In this document: piece by piece, positions 1 to 6,039 of the stretch
Numbering within the stretch: position 1 is the stretch's first letter
Layout: every line of letters begins with the position of its first letter
Assembly (NCBI GenBank): GCA_937901695.1
Contig: CALDJN010000393.1
Location: forward strand, 1-16,656
DNA: 16,656 nt
From: an uncultured Anaerocolumna sp.
Lineage (GTDB): Bacteria > Bacillota > Clostridia > Lachnospirales > Lachnospiraceae
Reading direction: 5' to 3'
Made by a program: the position numbers and the translations under genes
Notes under the pieces: model-generated
What the model saw: only the letters and a program-made list of their open reading frames with translations
What the model was told of the DNA's origin: nothing
Databases searched by the model: none

Positions 1-157
1 CTCGGCCTAGGATGCCCCAGATTTTGCAGGGACCGGGGACGATTATTTTTATTATTATTCCGGTAGTTATGTCGAATTCTATGTCGCAAACGAAACCAAG
101 TCTTTCACCATCTCTACAATTTATAACTTCTTTTTCCTTTAATTCACACATTCGCAT
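1..157 (-). CDS. YlmC/YmxH-family PRC-barrel sporulation protein (partial, 5' end only)
   Basis: I translated the minus strand by hand from an ATG at 157. It reads MRMCELKEKEVINC, then a segment with RDGERLGFVCDIEFD and GIIIKIIVPG. This matches the short PRC-barrel proteins of the YlmC/YmxH family found in endospore-forming Firmicutes. The gene runs off the left edge after 52 codons; family members are about 80-90 residues. A GGAGG on the minus strand (bases 165-169 of the plus strand) lies 7 nt before the ATG. A second ATG two codons on (149-151) is possible but worse spaced. The gene is divergent from nrdR. The exact molecular function of the family is not known to me; the sporulation link comes from family naming. 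Confidence 0.8.
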   Translation of the reverse strand, partial: MRMCELKEKEVINCRDGERLGFVCDIEFDITTGIIIKIIVPGPCKIWGILGR

Positions 158-238
158 GACAAAACCTCCACTAAATGTATTGAATATTGATTTATTAACT
201 AATATATGATACTTCTTCTATTATATGTTGGATATTTC

Positions 239-267
239 TTGACCTTGGAAGATATTTTACTTATAAT
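239..267 (+). promoter_or_regulatory. sigma-A-type promoter of nrdR
   Basis: TTGACC at 239-244 and TATAAT at 262-267 are separated by exactly 17 nt, which is close to the housekeeping sigma consensus. Transcription would start about 275, leaving a leader of roughly 35-40 nt before the nrdR start codon at 313. I saw no convincing palindromic NrdR box overlapping it. Confidence 0.75.
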
Positions 268-312
268 CTACGTAAGAGTATTATATTGCTGGGAATTTAA
301 GGAGGTATTATT

Positions 313-765
313 ATGAAGTGCCCATTTTGTGGGAAGGAAAATACTAGAGTTATAGATTCAAGGCCTTCTGATGATAATAATTCTATTAGGAGAAGACGTC
401 AATGTGATGAATGTAATAAGAGGTTCACCACTTACGAAAAGCTTGAGGCTATTCCCCTGGTTGTTATAAAGAAGGATAATAACCGTGAGTCTTATGATCG
501 TTCGAAAATTGAAGCAGGTGTTTTCCGTTCCTGCCATAAGCGTCCTATTTCCGTAGACCAGATTAATCAATTAGTAGATGAAATTGAGACTGCAATTTTT
601 AATAGAGAAGAAAAAGAAGTACATAGTTCTGTTATCGGTGAGATTGTTATGGATAAATTAAAGGAACTGGATCCGGTTGCTTATGTAAGATTTGCATCTG
701 TTTACCGTGAATTTAAAGATGTAAATACTTTTATGAATGAGTTAAAGAAAATTTTAGATAATTAA
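313..765 (+). CDS. nrdR: Transcriptional repressor NrdR
   Basis: NrdR is a nucleotide-sensing repressor of ribonucleotide reductase genes. It binds DNA through an N-terminal zinc ribbon and senses ATP/dATP through an ATP-cone. The 150-residue length is typical. The zinc ligands are visible as C3, C6, C31 and C34 (MKCPFC and QCDEC), followed by a basic stretch RRRRQ and RFTTYEK. The ATP-cone covers about residues 49-139, beginning at PLVVIKKD and including ESYDRSKIEAGVFRSC. AAGGAGG at about 300-306 precedes the ATG at a good distance. A near-consensus promoter lies just upstream, and the following gene is convergent, so it is probably transcribed alone. No reductase gene is in the window. Confidence 0.97.
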   Translation: MKCPFCGKENTRVIDSRPSDDNNSIRRRRQCDECNKRFTTYEKLEAIPLVVIKKDNNRESYDRSKIEAGVFRSCHKRPISVDQINQLVDEIETAIFNREEKEVHSSVIGEIVMDKLKELDPVAYVRFASVYREFKDVNTFMNELKKILDN

Positions 766-793
766 TGTTAGGATCTAGTAATTAACTATGATT

Positions 794-847
794 AATTAGC
801 TATACAGTAATTAGCTATACAGTAATTAGCTATACAATAATTAGCTT
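794..847 (+). repeat. 15-bp tandem repeat, about 3.6 copies
   Basis: The unit AATTAGCTATACAGT occurs at 794-808 and 809-823. A one-base variant (AAT instead of AGT at its end) is at 824-838, and a truncated unit starts at 839. It lies in the non-coding gap between the convergent 3' ends of nrdR and the radical SAM gene. The units are contiguous with no spacers, so this looks like slippage-type expansion. No function is evident. Confidence 0.85.
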
Positions 848-905
848 AAATCGATTCAAATTCAAGGCAAATGAGGGTTTCCTAATGAATGGAAGTCCTG
901 TGGCA

Positions 906-935
906 TTTCAGCAGGAGTTCAAGCTCCTGCTGAAA
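906..935. terminator. Hairpin between convergent genes (possible bidirectional terminator)
   Basis: TTTCAGCAGGAG at 906-917 pairs perfectly with CTCCTGCTGAAA at 924-935 around a 6-nt loop. It lies between the 3' ends of nrdR and the minus-strand radical SAM gene, where a shared terminator would be expected. Neither strand has a run of T directly after the stem, so it is not a textbook intrinsic terminator. It could instead be a transcript-stabilising hairpin or part of a small palindromic repeat. Confidence 0.45.
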
Positions 936-978
936 CAGGCAAGTCCTCTGATTTTGACTTAATTTATCAGACTTTTAA

Positions 979-1863
979 TTACAAGATATCATCAAAACCC
1001 GGAAATGTAATCTGTTCATACTGATTTTTCGCCTCATATTGATGCAGGTATTGAAAACATGCATTTGTATCGTGTATATGGTGAGCGGTGCAGGTTTCTT
1101 TTAGTATTTTCATTAGCTTTGCGTTATTCGGACTGTGGATTTCATAAGCGTTTCCGTACTTGCTTATATATTTTTCTTTCATTCCAGGAAAGTGTTCACC
1201 TAATTTTTGATAGAAATATTCTCGATTTCCTTCTCTTAAAGTCAATCCCATTCCAAAGCATATAATTCCATATACCTTTGCTTTTGTGGAATAATTTAAA
1301 ATCCCTCTTATATTTTCTTCAGTATCATTAATATAGGGCAGGATTGGGCACAACCAGACAATGGTAGGTATTCCGGCTTCATGCATGATTTTTAAAACTT
1401 CATACCTTTCTTTTGTGGTGCTTACATTTGGTTCAATTATTTTGCATAGTTCTTCATCATGCGTAGTTAAAGTCATTTGTACTACACATTTTGACTTTTC
1501 ATTTATTTTCTTTAATAAATCTAAATCTCGTAAGATTCTAGCTGATTTTGTTTGTATGGCAAGACCAAATCCATAGGCTTCTATGATTTCTAAACATTTT
1601 CTTGTGTTCCCCAGCTTTTCTTCCAAGTGAATATAGGGATCGGTCATAGCTCCGGTACTAATCATGGATTTCTTCCTTTTCCTTCGTAGAGCTTCTTCTA
1701 ATAATTCAGGCGCATTCACCTTAATTTCTATGTCTTCAAATTCATGATTTATCTGATAACATTTACTTCTGGAATCACAGTAAATACAGCCATGAGTACA
1801 GCCACGATAGATATTCATTCCATTTTGGGCAGATAAGATTCCTTTTACAATTGATTCATGCAT
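979..1863 (-). CDS. SPL-family radical SAM protein
   Basis: This is a radical S-adenosylmethionine enzyme related to the spore photoproduct lyase family. The 4Fe-4S/SAM motif CxxxCxxC is C22, C26 and C29 (RGCTHGCIYC), followed by DSRSKCYQ, a signature I associate with the SPL-like subgroup. Downstream features fit a TIM-barrel fold: STGAMTDPY, a QTKS strand and VVQMTLTT. I place the start at the ATG at 1863 (294 residues), because GGAG at 1870-1873 sits 6 nt before it. A TTG at 1875 would overlap that ribosome binding site. A true lyase that repairs spore photoproduct is usually longer, with a different N-terminal region, so the substrate here is unknown. It is convergent with nrdR and has no operon partner. 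Confidence 0.85.
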   Translation of the reverse strand: MHESIVKGILSAQNGMNIYRGCTHGCIYCDSRSKCYQINHEFEDIEIKVNAPELLEEALRRKRKKSMISTGAMTDPYIHLEEKLGNTRKCLEIIEAYGFGLAIQTKSARILRDLDLLKKINEKSKCVVQMTLTTHDEELCKIIEPNVSTTKERYEVLKIMHEAGIPTIVWLCPILPYINDTEENIRGILNYSTKAKVYGIICFGMGLTLREGNREYFYQKLGEHFPGMKEKYISKYGNAYEIHSPNNAKLMKILKETCTAHHIHDTNACFQYLHQYEAKNQYEQITFPGFDDIL

Positions 1864-1915
1864 ATGTTTCTCCAAGATTCTTTATAAAAGATTTGCTTTT
1901 TCTTAAATTAACGGT

Positions 1916-1945
1916 AATATAGAGTGAGATATTTAAGAATTTCAA
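1916..1945 (-). promoter_or_regulatory. Possible sigma-A-type promoter of the radical SAM gene
   Basis: On the minus strand TTGAAA (plus-strand 1940-1945) and TATATT (1916-1921) are separated by 18 nt. They point towards the radical SAM start at 1863, giving a leader of about 45 nt. The match is reasonable, but the region is very AT-rich, so chance matches are likely. Confidence 0.45.
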
Positions 1946-2191
1946 TCATTACAAGTGGTATTTTATATTAATAAGGTTATGGGCAAGTAGCGTAAGAGGA
2001 TTGCGAATATCCGCTTTGACTTTTGTTATATTTACACCATATATTTCAGTATTTTATTAATCAATTTATCTTTAAAATTAATTCTTTGTTCACTTATAAT
2101 AGAACATATGGTCTGAAATATCAATAGCTTTTTTTAATTATAGGGAAATTAAAAAATAATTTTAATTTTGTTATAAATTTTTTGAAAAAGT
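1946..2191. other. Gene-free AT-rich gap between divergent genes
   Basis: The gap between the radical SAM gene and the ECF sigma gene is about 390 bp (1864-2250) and holds no open frame I can support. It contains a 9-bp inverted repeat, ATATTTCAG at 2041-2049 and CTGAAATAT at 2113-2121, 63 nt apart. Several T- and A-runs follow, for example at 2129-2135. It presumably carries the divergent promoters. I recognise no riboswitch or RNA gene. Confidence 0.5.
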
Positions 2192-2220
2192 TGAAGACAT
2201 TTTAAATGCAAATTCGTTTT
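2192..2220 (+). promoter_or_regulatory. Possible ECF-type autoregulatory promoter of the sigma operon
   Basis: TGAAGAC at 2192-2198 and CGTTTT at 2215-2220 are 16 nt apart. They resemble the TGAAAC / CGTC element pair recognised by several Firmicute ECF sigma factors, and ECF operons are commonly autoregulated. The match is imperfect at both elements, and I see no good sigma-A promoter as an alternative. This is a low-confidence inference. Confidence 0.25.
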
Positions 2221-2250
2221 AATTATTAAGAGAGAAAGGAGGCGGATTAT

Positions 2251-2763
2251 ATTAGTAATGAAGTTTATTATGAGTATCTAATTGATACATATCAGAATTT
2301 AGTATTTTCAGTATGTTTTAAGATAGTAAAAGATTACTTTGAAGCTGAAGATTTGGCTCAGGAGACTTTCTTATCCGCTTATAAAAATCTCTCTTCCTTT
2401 GACAGAGATAAGGAAAAGGCCTGGCTCTGTCGAATAGCAACCAATAAATGTTTGGATTATTTGAAAAGGGCTGAAAGAAGAAGTATTCCTGTTGAAGATG
2501 AATATTTCCTTATTCAAAAAGATAATTCGCCTACTTTGGAAGAAAAGGTTCTTGATAATGAAATCAAACACCAACTGCTGGAGCGGTGTAATCAATTACA
2601 AACCCCTTATAAAGAAATTGCATTAGAGTATTTTTATTATGAAAGATCTGCAGCTGATATTGCAGATAAAACAGGTAAGAATTTAAAAACTGTTCAAACT
2701 CAGATTTACCGGGCAAAAGCAATGCTTCGGAAAAAATATGAAAAGGAGGCCGTATTAAAATGA
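2251..2763 (+). CDS. ECF-type RNA polymerase sigma factor, apparent ATT start
   Basis: This is an extracytoplasmic-function sigma factor of 170 residues. Region 2 spans about residues 10-75 (NLVFSVCFKIVKDYFEAEDL, then AQETFLSAY and AWLCRIATNKCLDYLKR). Region 4 spans about 113-164, with a helix-turn-helix in SAADIADKTGKNLKTVQTQI. The reading frame is open from a stop at 2227-2229 but has no ATG, GTG or TTG until a TTG at 2353. That TTG lies inside region 2 and would delete the core-binding helix. AAAGGAGG at 2235-2242 is followed 8 nt later by ATT (2251), which gives an N-terminus of normal ECF length. I therefore propose an AUU start. The last bases overlap the anti-sigma ATG by 4 nt. A sequencing error at one base is the main alternative. 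Confidence 0.9.
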   Translation: MSNEVYYEYLIDTYQNLVFSVCFKIVKDYFEAEDLAQETFLSAYKNLSSFDRDKEKAWLCRIATNKCLDYLKRAERRSIPVEDEYFLIQKDNSPTLEEKVLDNEIKHQLLERCNQLQTPYKEIALEYFYYERSAADIADKTGKNLKTVQTQIYRAKAMLRKKYEKEAVLK

Positions 2764-3251
2764 TAGAAAATTGCCATATTTCTGATGATATATATCTGGC
2801 ATTTCAGCAAGATAAACTGAACCAAGAGGAACAAATAAAGTTCCTCACACATATTAGCCAATGTGATTATTGTTCTGAAAAATTGGCTGATTTTATGGAA
2901 GCAGATATAGTTCCAGTTCCACCAGACTTGAAACAGAATATATTAACGGCTTCCAAGAGAGCAGAGGTTCAATTTGTTAAGAATGCCAAGGAAATGACAA
3001 AGAGAATGCAGCTTATTCTCTACAGCCTTAAGGTTGGAGCTGCAACTGTTGGAGCATTTATTATGTTACTATTATTTATGAATTTATATAATGCAGATGG
3101 TTTAATCAAAATACAGCCTGATATTAAGAAGCAATCCAATACATTATCTATAACAAATAGAATTAGGGAAGGTACAGATTCACTTAATGAAAACTTATTT
3201 AACTTTTCCAATGGAATTATAAAAATGGAGGATAATAATTATGACAAATAA
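2760..3251 (+). CDS. Anti-sigma factor with zinc-binding N-terminus
   Basis: This is the probable membrane-bound anti-sigma factor for the preceding ECF sigma. The cytoplasmic N-terminal part has the H-x3-C-x2-C zinc motif (H31, C35, C38; HISQCDYC) of the ZAS-type anti-sigma domain. One membrane segment lies at about residues 86-107 (VGAATVGAFIMLLLFMN). The outside portion of about 55 residues is hydrophilic and has no recognisable ligand-binding domain. The ATG overlaps the sigma stop codon (ATGA), and GGAGG at 2745-2749 gives it its own strong ribosome site. In known systems such proteins hold the sigma at the membrane until proteolysis or a conformational change frees it. The signal here is unknown. 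Confidence 0.88.
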   Translation: MIENCHISDDIYLAFQQDKLNQEEQIKFLTHISQCDYCSEKLADFMEADIVPVPPDLKQNILTASKRAEVQFVKNAKEMTKRMQLILYSLKVGAATVGAFIMLLLFMNLYNADGLIKIQPDIKKQSNTLSITNRIREGTDSLNENLFNFSNGIIKMEDNNYDK

Positions 3252-3795
3252 AAAGAATGGATTTTTTACTTTCATATTCTCCCTATTACCTGGAGCGGGA
3301 GAGATGTACTTGGGCTTTATGAAAAGAGGAGTTAGTACAATGGCAGTTTTTTTCTTAATAATTGCCTTCTCAGTTTGGTCGGGAATCAGTCCTTTTATGT
3401 TCGTACTGCCAATTGTGTGGTTTTACAGCTTTTTTACAGTTCACAATCTTCGTTCATTACCAGATGATGAATTCTTTGCAGTAGAAGACAACTTTATTTT
3501 TAACTTTGATGGAGACAAAGATAAAGCTTTGTCATTAGCCAGAAAATATAAAAACGTCATTGCAATATTTTTAATTGTAGTTGGAGTGTCTACTCTGTGG
3601 AATAATTTGAATCATATGTTTATGTATTTGTTACCAGATATATTTAGAGAATTTATAAATTCATTAAGTTATTATGGACCTCAGACACTTATTAGTTTTG
3701 CAATCATTGCTTTAGGCGTTTATTTAATTCGTGGAAAGAAAAAAGAACTGGATTTATTAGAAGATAAAGGGGGCAATCACAATGAGAATTCATAG
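3241..3795 (+). CDS. Polytopic membrane protein of the ECF operon (unknown function)
   Basis: I do not recognise a characterised family. The 184-residue protein begins with a short hydrophobic hairpin containing LLPGAGEMYLGFMKRG (residues 15-30). This resembles the PGxGxxYLG turn of TM2-like small membrane proteins. Further membrane segments lie at about 31-46, 50-66, 106-120 and 150-163. Between them is an acidic soluble loop (about 71-100: DDEFFAVEDN, DGDKDKAL). The C-terminus is charged (GKKKELDLLEDKGG). The start overlaps the anti-sigma gene by 11 nt and has GGAGG at 3227-3231. Position and overlap imply that it works with the sigma/anti-sigma pair, perhaps as a sensor or a target in the envelope; that role is inference. 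Confidence 0.8.
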   Translation: MTNKKNGFFTFIFSLLPGAGEMYLGFMKRGVSTMAVFFLIIAFSVWSGISPFMFVLPIVWFYSFFTVHNLRSLPDDEFFAVEDNFIFNFDGDKDKALSLARKYKNVIAIFLIVVGVSTLWNNLNHMFMYLLPDIFREFINSLSYYGPQTLISFAIIALGVYLIRGKKKELDLLEDKGGNHNENS

Positions 3796-4099
3796 AGTTG
3801 GAACTTTAACCTTTGGAATCCTGTTAGTTACCTTTGGCATGTTATTTCTTCTTCGCATTTTTATACCTGATTTGTCTTATGAATTCATATTGAAACTTTG
3901 GCCAATTGTTTTTATATTATTAGGTATAGAAATATTAATAGCAAATATCAAACAATCAGAAACCAAATTGATTTATGATAAGACAGCCTTTTTCCTAATT
4001 ATTGTGTTATCCTTTTTTGCAATGGGAATGGCATTTATGGAAGAAATATTACGTTATGTAATAAATTATCGTATTGAAGATATACATCATATTTTTTAG
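3782..4099 (+). CDS. Small LiaI/LiaF-like three-helix membrane protein
   Basis: This is a 105-residue protein with three predicted membrane helices at about 8-27, 37-54 and 69-89. The segment KLWPIVFILLGIEILIA closely resembles the LWPxxxILLGxExL pattern of the transmembrane part of LiaF/LiaI-like proteins (DUF5668-like), which act in cell-envelope stress sensing in Firmicutes. The soluble DNA-binding-like or adhesin-like C-terminal domain found in full LiaF proteins is absent; the protein ends about 16 residues after helix 3. It overlaps the preceding gene by 14 nt and has a GGGGG ribosome site just before, so it is the last gene of the operon. Function is inferred from similarity and context only. 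Confidence 0.8.
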   Translation: MRIHRVGTLTFGILLVTFGMLFLLRIFIPDLSYEFILKLWPIVFILLGIEILIANIKQSETKLIYDKTAFFLIIVLSFFAMGMAFMEEILRYVINYRIEDIHHIF

Positions 4100-4115
4100 A
4101 AGGAGAAGGGGAGGT

Positions 4116-4190
4116 AGAAGTAGAGGTAGGTATTAGAAGTAGAAGTAGATATTAGAAGTAGAAGTAGATATTAGAAGTAGAAGTATAAGC
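4116..4190 (+). repeat. 19-bp purine-rich tandem repeat, about four copies
   Basis: The unit AGAAGTAGAAGTAGATATT is present at 4135-4153 and 4154-4172 (identical). A degenerate copy is at 4116-4134, and a decaying copy starts at 4173. Each unit is itself built from AGAAGT hexamers. It lies directly after the stop codon of the last gene of the ECF operon. One strand is almost free of C. It is probably a slippage product with no evident function. Confidence 0.85.
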
Positions 4191-4205
4191 AGAAGTAATT
4201 GTTTT

Positions 4206-4313
4206 AAAATTGTCATTCTGAGCGTAAATTTAGCGCAGCTAAATTTTAAGCGAAGAATCTCGCTTTTAAAGAGAGATTCTTCGAGCAAAAAACGCTCTCA
4301 GAATGACAATTTT
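4206..4313. repeat. Structured palindromic repeat element, copy 1
   Basis: The outer arms AAAATTGTCATTCTGAG (4206-4222) and CTCAGAATGACAATTTT (4297-4313) are exact reverse complements. An inner stem pairs CGAAGAATCTC (4251-4261) with GAGATTCTTCG (4273-4283). The left arm carries an extra hairpin: AAATTTAGC (4226-4234), a 3-nt loop, and GCTAAATTT (4238-4246). A second copy in inverted orientation starts at 16573, with a half copy at 16501. The element encodes nothing and looks like a non-autonomous dispersed palindrome (REP- or MITE-like). Here it may also end the ECF operon transcript. Confidence 0.85.
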
Positions 4314-4407
4314 CTATTTTACAAAGGTTTCCACCCTAAAAACTTTCTTTCTAAAAAACTCCTTTCCTTTTCTCCTTTCCGCATGTCTCAGATTACCTAA
4401 AAAAATC

Positions 4408-4436
4408 TTGTAAATTTACAAATACTCTGCTATACT
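4408..4436 (+). promoter_or_regulatory. sigma-A-type promoter of yifB/comM
   Basis: TTGTAA at 4408-4413 and TATACT at 4431-4436 are separated by 17 nt. The predicted transcription start is about 4443, which leaves a leader of roughly 48 nt to the yifB start at 4491. It probably also drives dprA and perhaps topA. Confidence 0.65.
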
Positions 4437-4490
4437 GACCATGGATGAATGCTTCCTTCATTGGAGAGAGACAATGGAAGGAGTTATGAA

Positions 4491-6026
4491 ATGTTTAGTA
4501 AAGCACTAAGTGCAGCCGTCAACGGAATAGACGGTATGATCGTTACTGTAGAAGCAGATGTAAGCGATGGATTGCCTATGTTTGATTTAGTAGGTTATTT
4601 AGGTTCGGAGGTACGGGAGGCAAGGGAAAGGGTTCGAATTTCCCTCAAGAATTCTGGTTATCATCTGCCACCTAAAAGAATTACCATTAATCTATCACCT
4701 GCTGATATTCGAAAAGAAGGTACTGCCTTCGATCTTCCTATTGCAATCGCTATATTAACCGCTTTCGGTTACATTCCCCAAGAAAATCTTGAACATACCT
4801 TATTCATAGGTGAACTTAGTTTAAATGGTGAAATCAATAAAGTAAATGGTGTTCTGCCTATTGTTTATACTGCCTTTAAACAAGGATTTACCAGATGCAT
4901 TGTTCCAGTCAGCAATATTAAAGAAGGTGCAGTAGTGCAGGGAATAGATGTATACGGTGTAAGCAGCCTTCAGGAAGTGATTCGATTTTTAAACAATGAT
5001 TCCCTTTTAGAACCTTATTTTCTTGATGTAGAGGAACTTTTTTCAAATCATACGGAAAAGGAAGATATTGATTTTTCAGACGTAACAGGTCAGGAGTTAG
5101 CGAAAAGAGCCATTGAAGTAGCAGCTTCTGGTATGCATAACATATTAATGGTTGGACCGCCTGGAGCAGGTAAAACCATGCTGGCAAAACGAATTCCAAC
5201 CATTATGCCGGAACTTTCCTTTGAGGAAAGCCTTGAAATATCTAAAATCTATAGCGTATCAGGATTACTTAATAATAATCAGTCTTTAATTCTTAAAAGA
5301 CCATTTCGGTCTCCACACCACACCATAACAACTGCAGCCTTAACTGGAGGTGGCGGAACTCCTATGCCAGGCGAAATTAGCCTATCCCATTTTGGAGTTC
5401 TATTTTTAGATGAATTTCCTGAATTTAATCGAAATACCATTGAAATATTAAGACAGCCTTTAGAGGAAAATGAGGTTACCATTACCAGATTACAAGGCAC
5501 TTTCCGATACCCGGCTAACTTCATGATGGTTGCTGCCATGAACCCTTGTTCCTGCGGACATTACCCTGATCGGAGCAAGTGTAATTGTTCACCCAATCAG
5601 GTAAAAAGATATCTTGGTAAAATCAGCAGACCTTTACTGGATCGTATAGATATCTGCATTGAAACCTTACAGGTAAGTTATAAAGATTTGAAAGAGAAGA
5701 AAGTTTCTGAGACTTCAAAGAATATAAGAGAACGGGTAATGAAAGTAAGAGAGGTTCAGATGCAGCGGTATCGCAATGAAAACTTTAACTATAATTCTCA
5801 ATTAACTCCGAAAACCATATCTAAGTACTGTAAGTTAGGAAAAGAGGAGCAAATTCTTATAGAAAAAGCATTTACCAAGATGAATTTAAGTGCCCGGGCA
5901 TATCATAGAATTCTTAAGGTTGCCAGGACAATTGCGGATTTAGATAGTGCAGAAAATATTAATTTAAAACATTTAAGTGAAGCAATCTGTTATAGAAGTT
6001 TAGACAAAAAGTATTGGGAAGAATAA
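4491..6026 (+). CDS. comM: YifB/ComM family Mg-chelatase-like AAA+ ATPase
   Basis: ComM/YifB proteins are hexameric AAA+ ATPases. In naturally transformable bacteria ComM drives branch migration during integration of incoming DNA. The 511-residue length is standard. The N-terminal ChlI-like domain is seen from SAAVNGIDGMIV to about residue 170. Walker A GPPGAGKT is at 222-229 and Walker B LFLDE at 304-308. A cysteine-rich segment MNPCSCGHYPDRSKCNC follows, then a C-terminal Mg-chelatase domain (RAYHRILKVARTIADL). I chose the ATG at 4491 because AAGGAG at 4478-4483 lies 7 nt before it. An in-frame ATG at 4449 is almost at the predicted transcript start and has no ribosome site. dprA follows after 13 nt. 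Confidence 0.95.
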   Translation: MFSKALSAAVNGIDGMIVTVEADVSDGLPMFDLVGYLGSEVREARERVRISLKNSGYHLPPKRITINLSPADIRKEGTAFDLPIAIAILTAFGYIPQENLEHTLFIGELSLNGEINKVNGVLPIVYTAFKQGFTRCIVPVSNIKEGAVVQGIDVYGVSSLQEVIRFLNNDSLLEPYFLDVEELFSNHTEKEDIDFSDVTGQELAKRAIEVAASGMHNILMVGPPGAGKTMLAKRIPTIMPELSFEESLEISKIYSVSGLLNNNQSLILKRPFRSPHHTITTAALTGGGGTPMPGEISLSHFGVLFLDEFPEFNRNTIEILRQPLEENEVTITRLQGTFRYPANFMMVAAMNPCSCGHYPDRSKCNCSPNQVKRYLGKISRPLLDRIDICIETLQVSYKDLKEKKVSETSKNIRERVMKVREVQMQRYRNENFNYNSQLTPKTISKYCKLGKEEQILIEKAFTKMNLSARAYHRILKVARTIADLDSAENINLKHLSEAICYRSLDKKYWEE

Positions 6027-6039
6027 AAGGAGCCTGACT

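Noticed and set aside
12..209. Plus-strand open frame of 65 codons at the left edge
   Set aside because: The minus strand here encodes a recognisable YlmC/YmxH-type protein with a good ribosome site; the plus-strand frame is its shadow.
199..215. Possible NrdR box near the nrdR promoter
   Set aside because: The AT-rich stretch around CTAATATATG does not fit the palindromic consensus once aligned, and only one site is present, whereas NrdR boxes normally occur as a spaced pair.
794..847. Tandem repeat considered as a CRISPR array
   Set aside because: Units are 15 bp and directly contiguous, with no spacers and no cas genes nearby.
2041..2121. Inverted repeat ATATTTCAG/CTGAAATAT as a regulatory RNA
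   Set aside because: The arms are only 9 bp with 63 nt between them in very AT-rich DNA; no riboswitch consensus is recognisable.
2258..2281. ATG at 2258 as start of the sigma gene through a frameshift
   Set aside because: It is in another frame, 15 nt from the ribosome site, and ends after seven codons; the ATT at 2251 needs no frameshift.
4206..4313. Palindromic element considered as a simple rho-independent terminator only
   Set aside because: The nested stems, side hairpin and additional copies at 16501 and 16573 show a dispersed repeat element; no T-run directly follows the stem. A secondary terminating effect remains possible.
4449..4490. Upstream in-frame ATG for yifB adding 14 residues
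   Set aside because: It is only about 6 nt from the predicted transcription start and has no ribosome site, whereas the ATG at 4491 has AAGGAG at good spacing and begins the conserved sequence.
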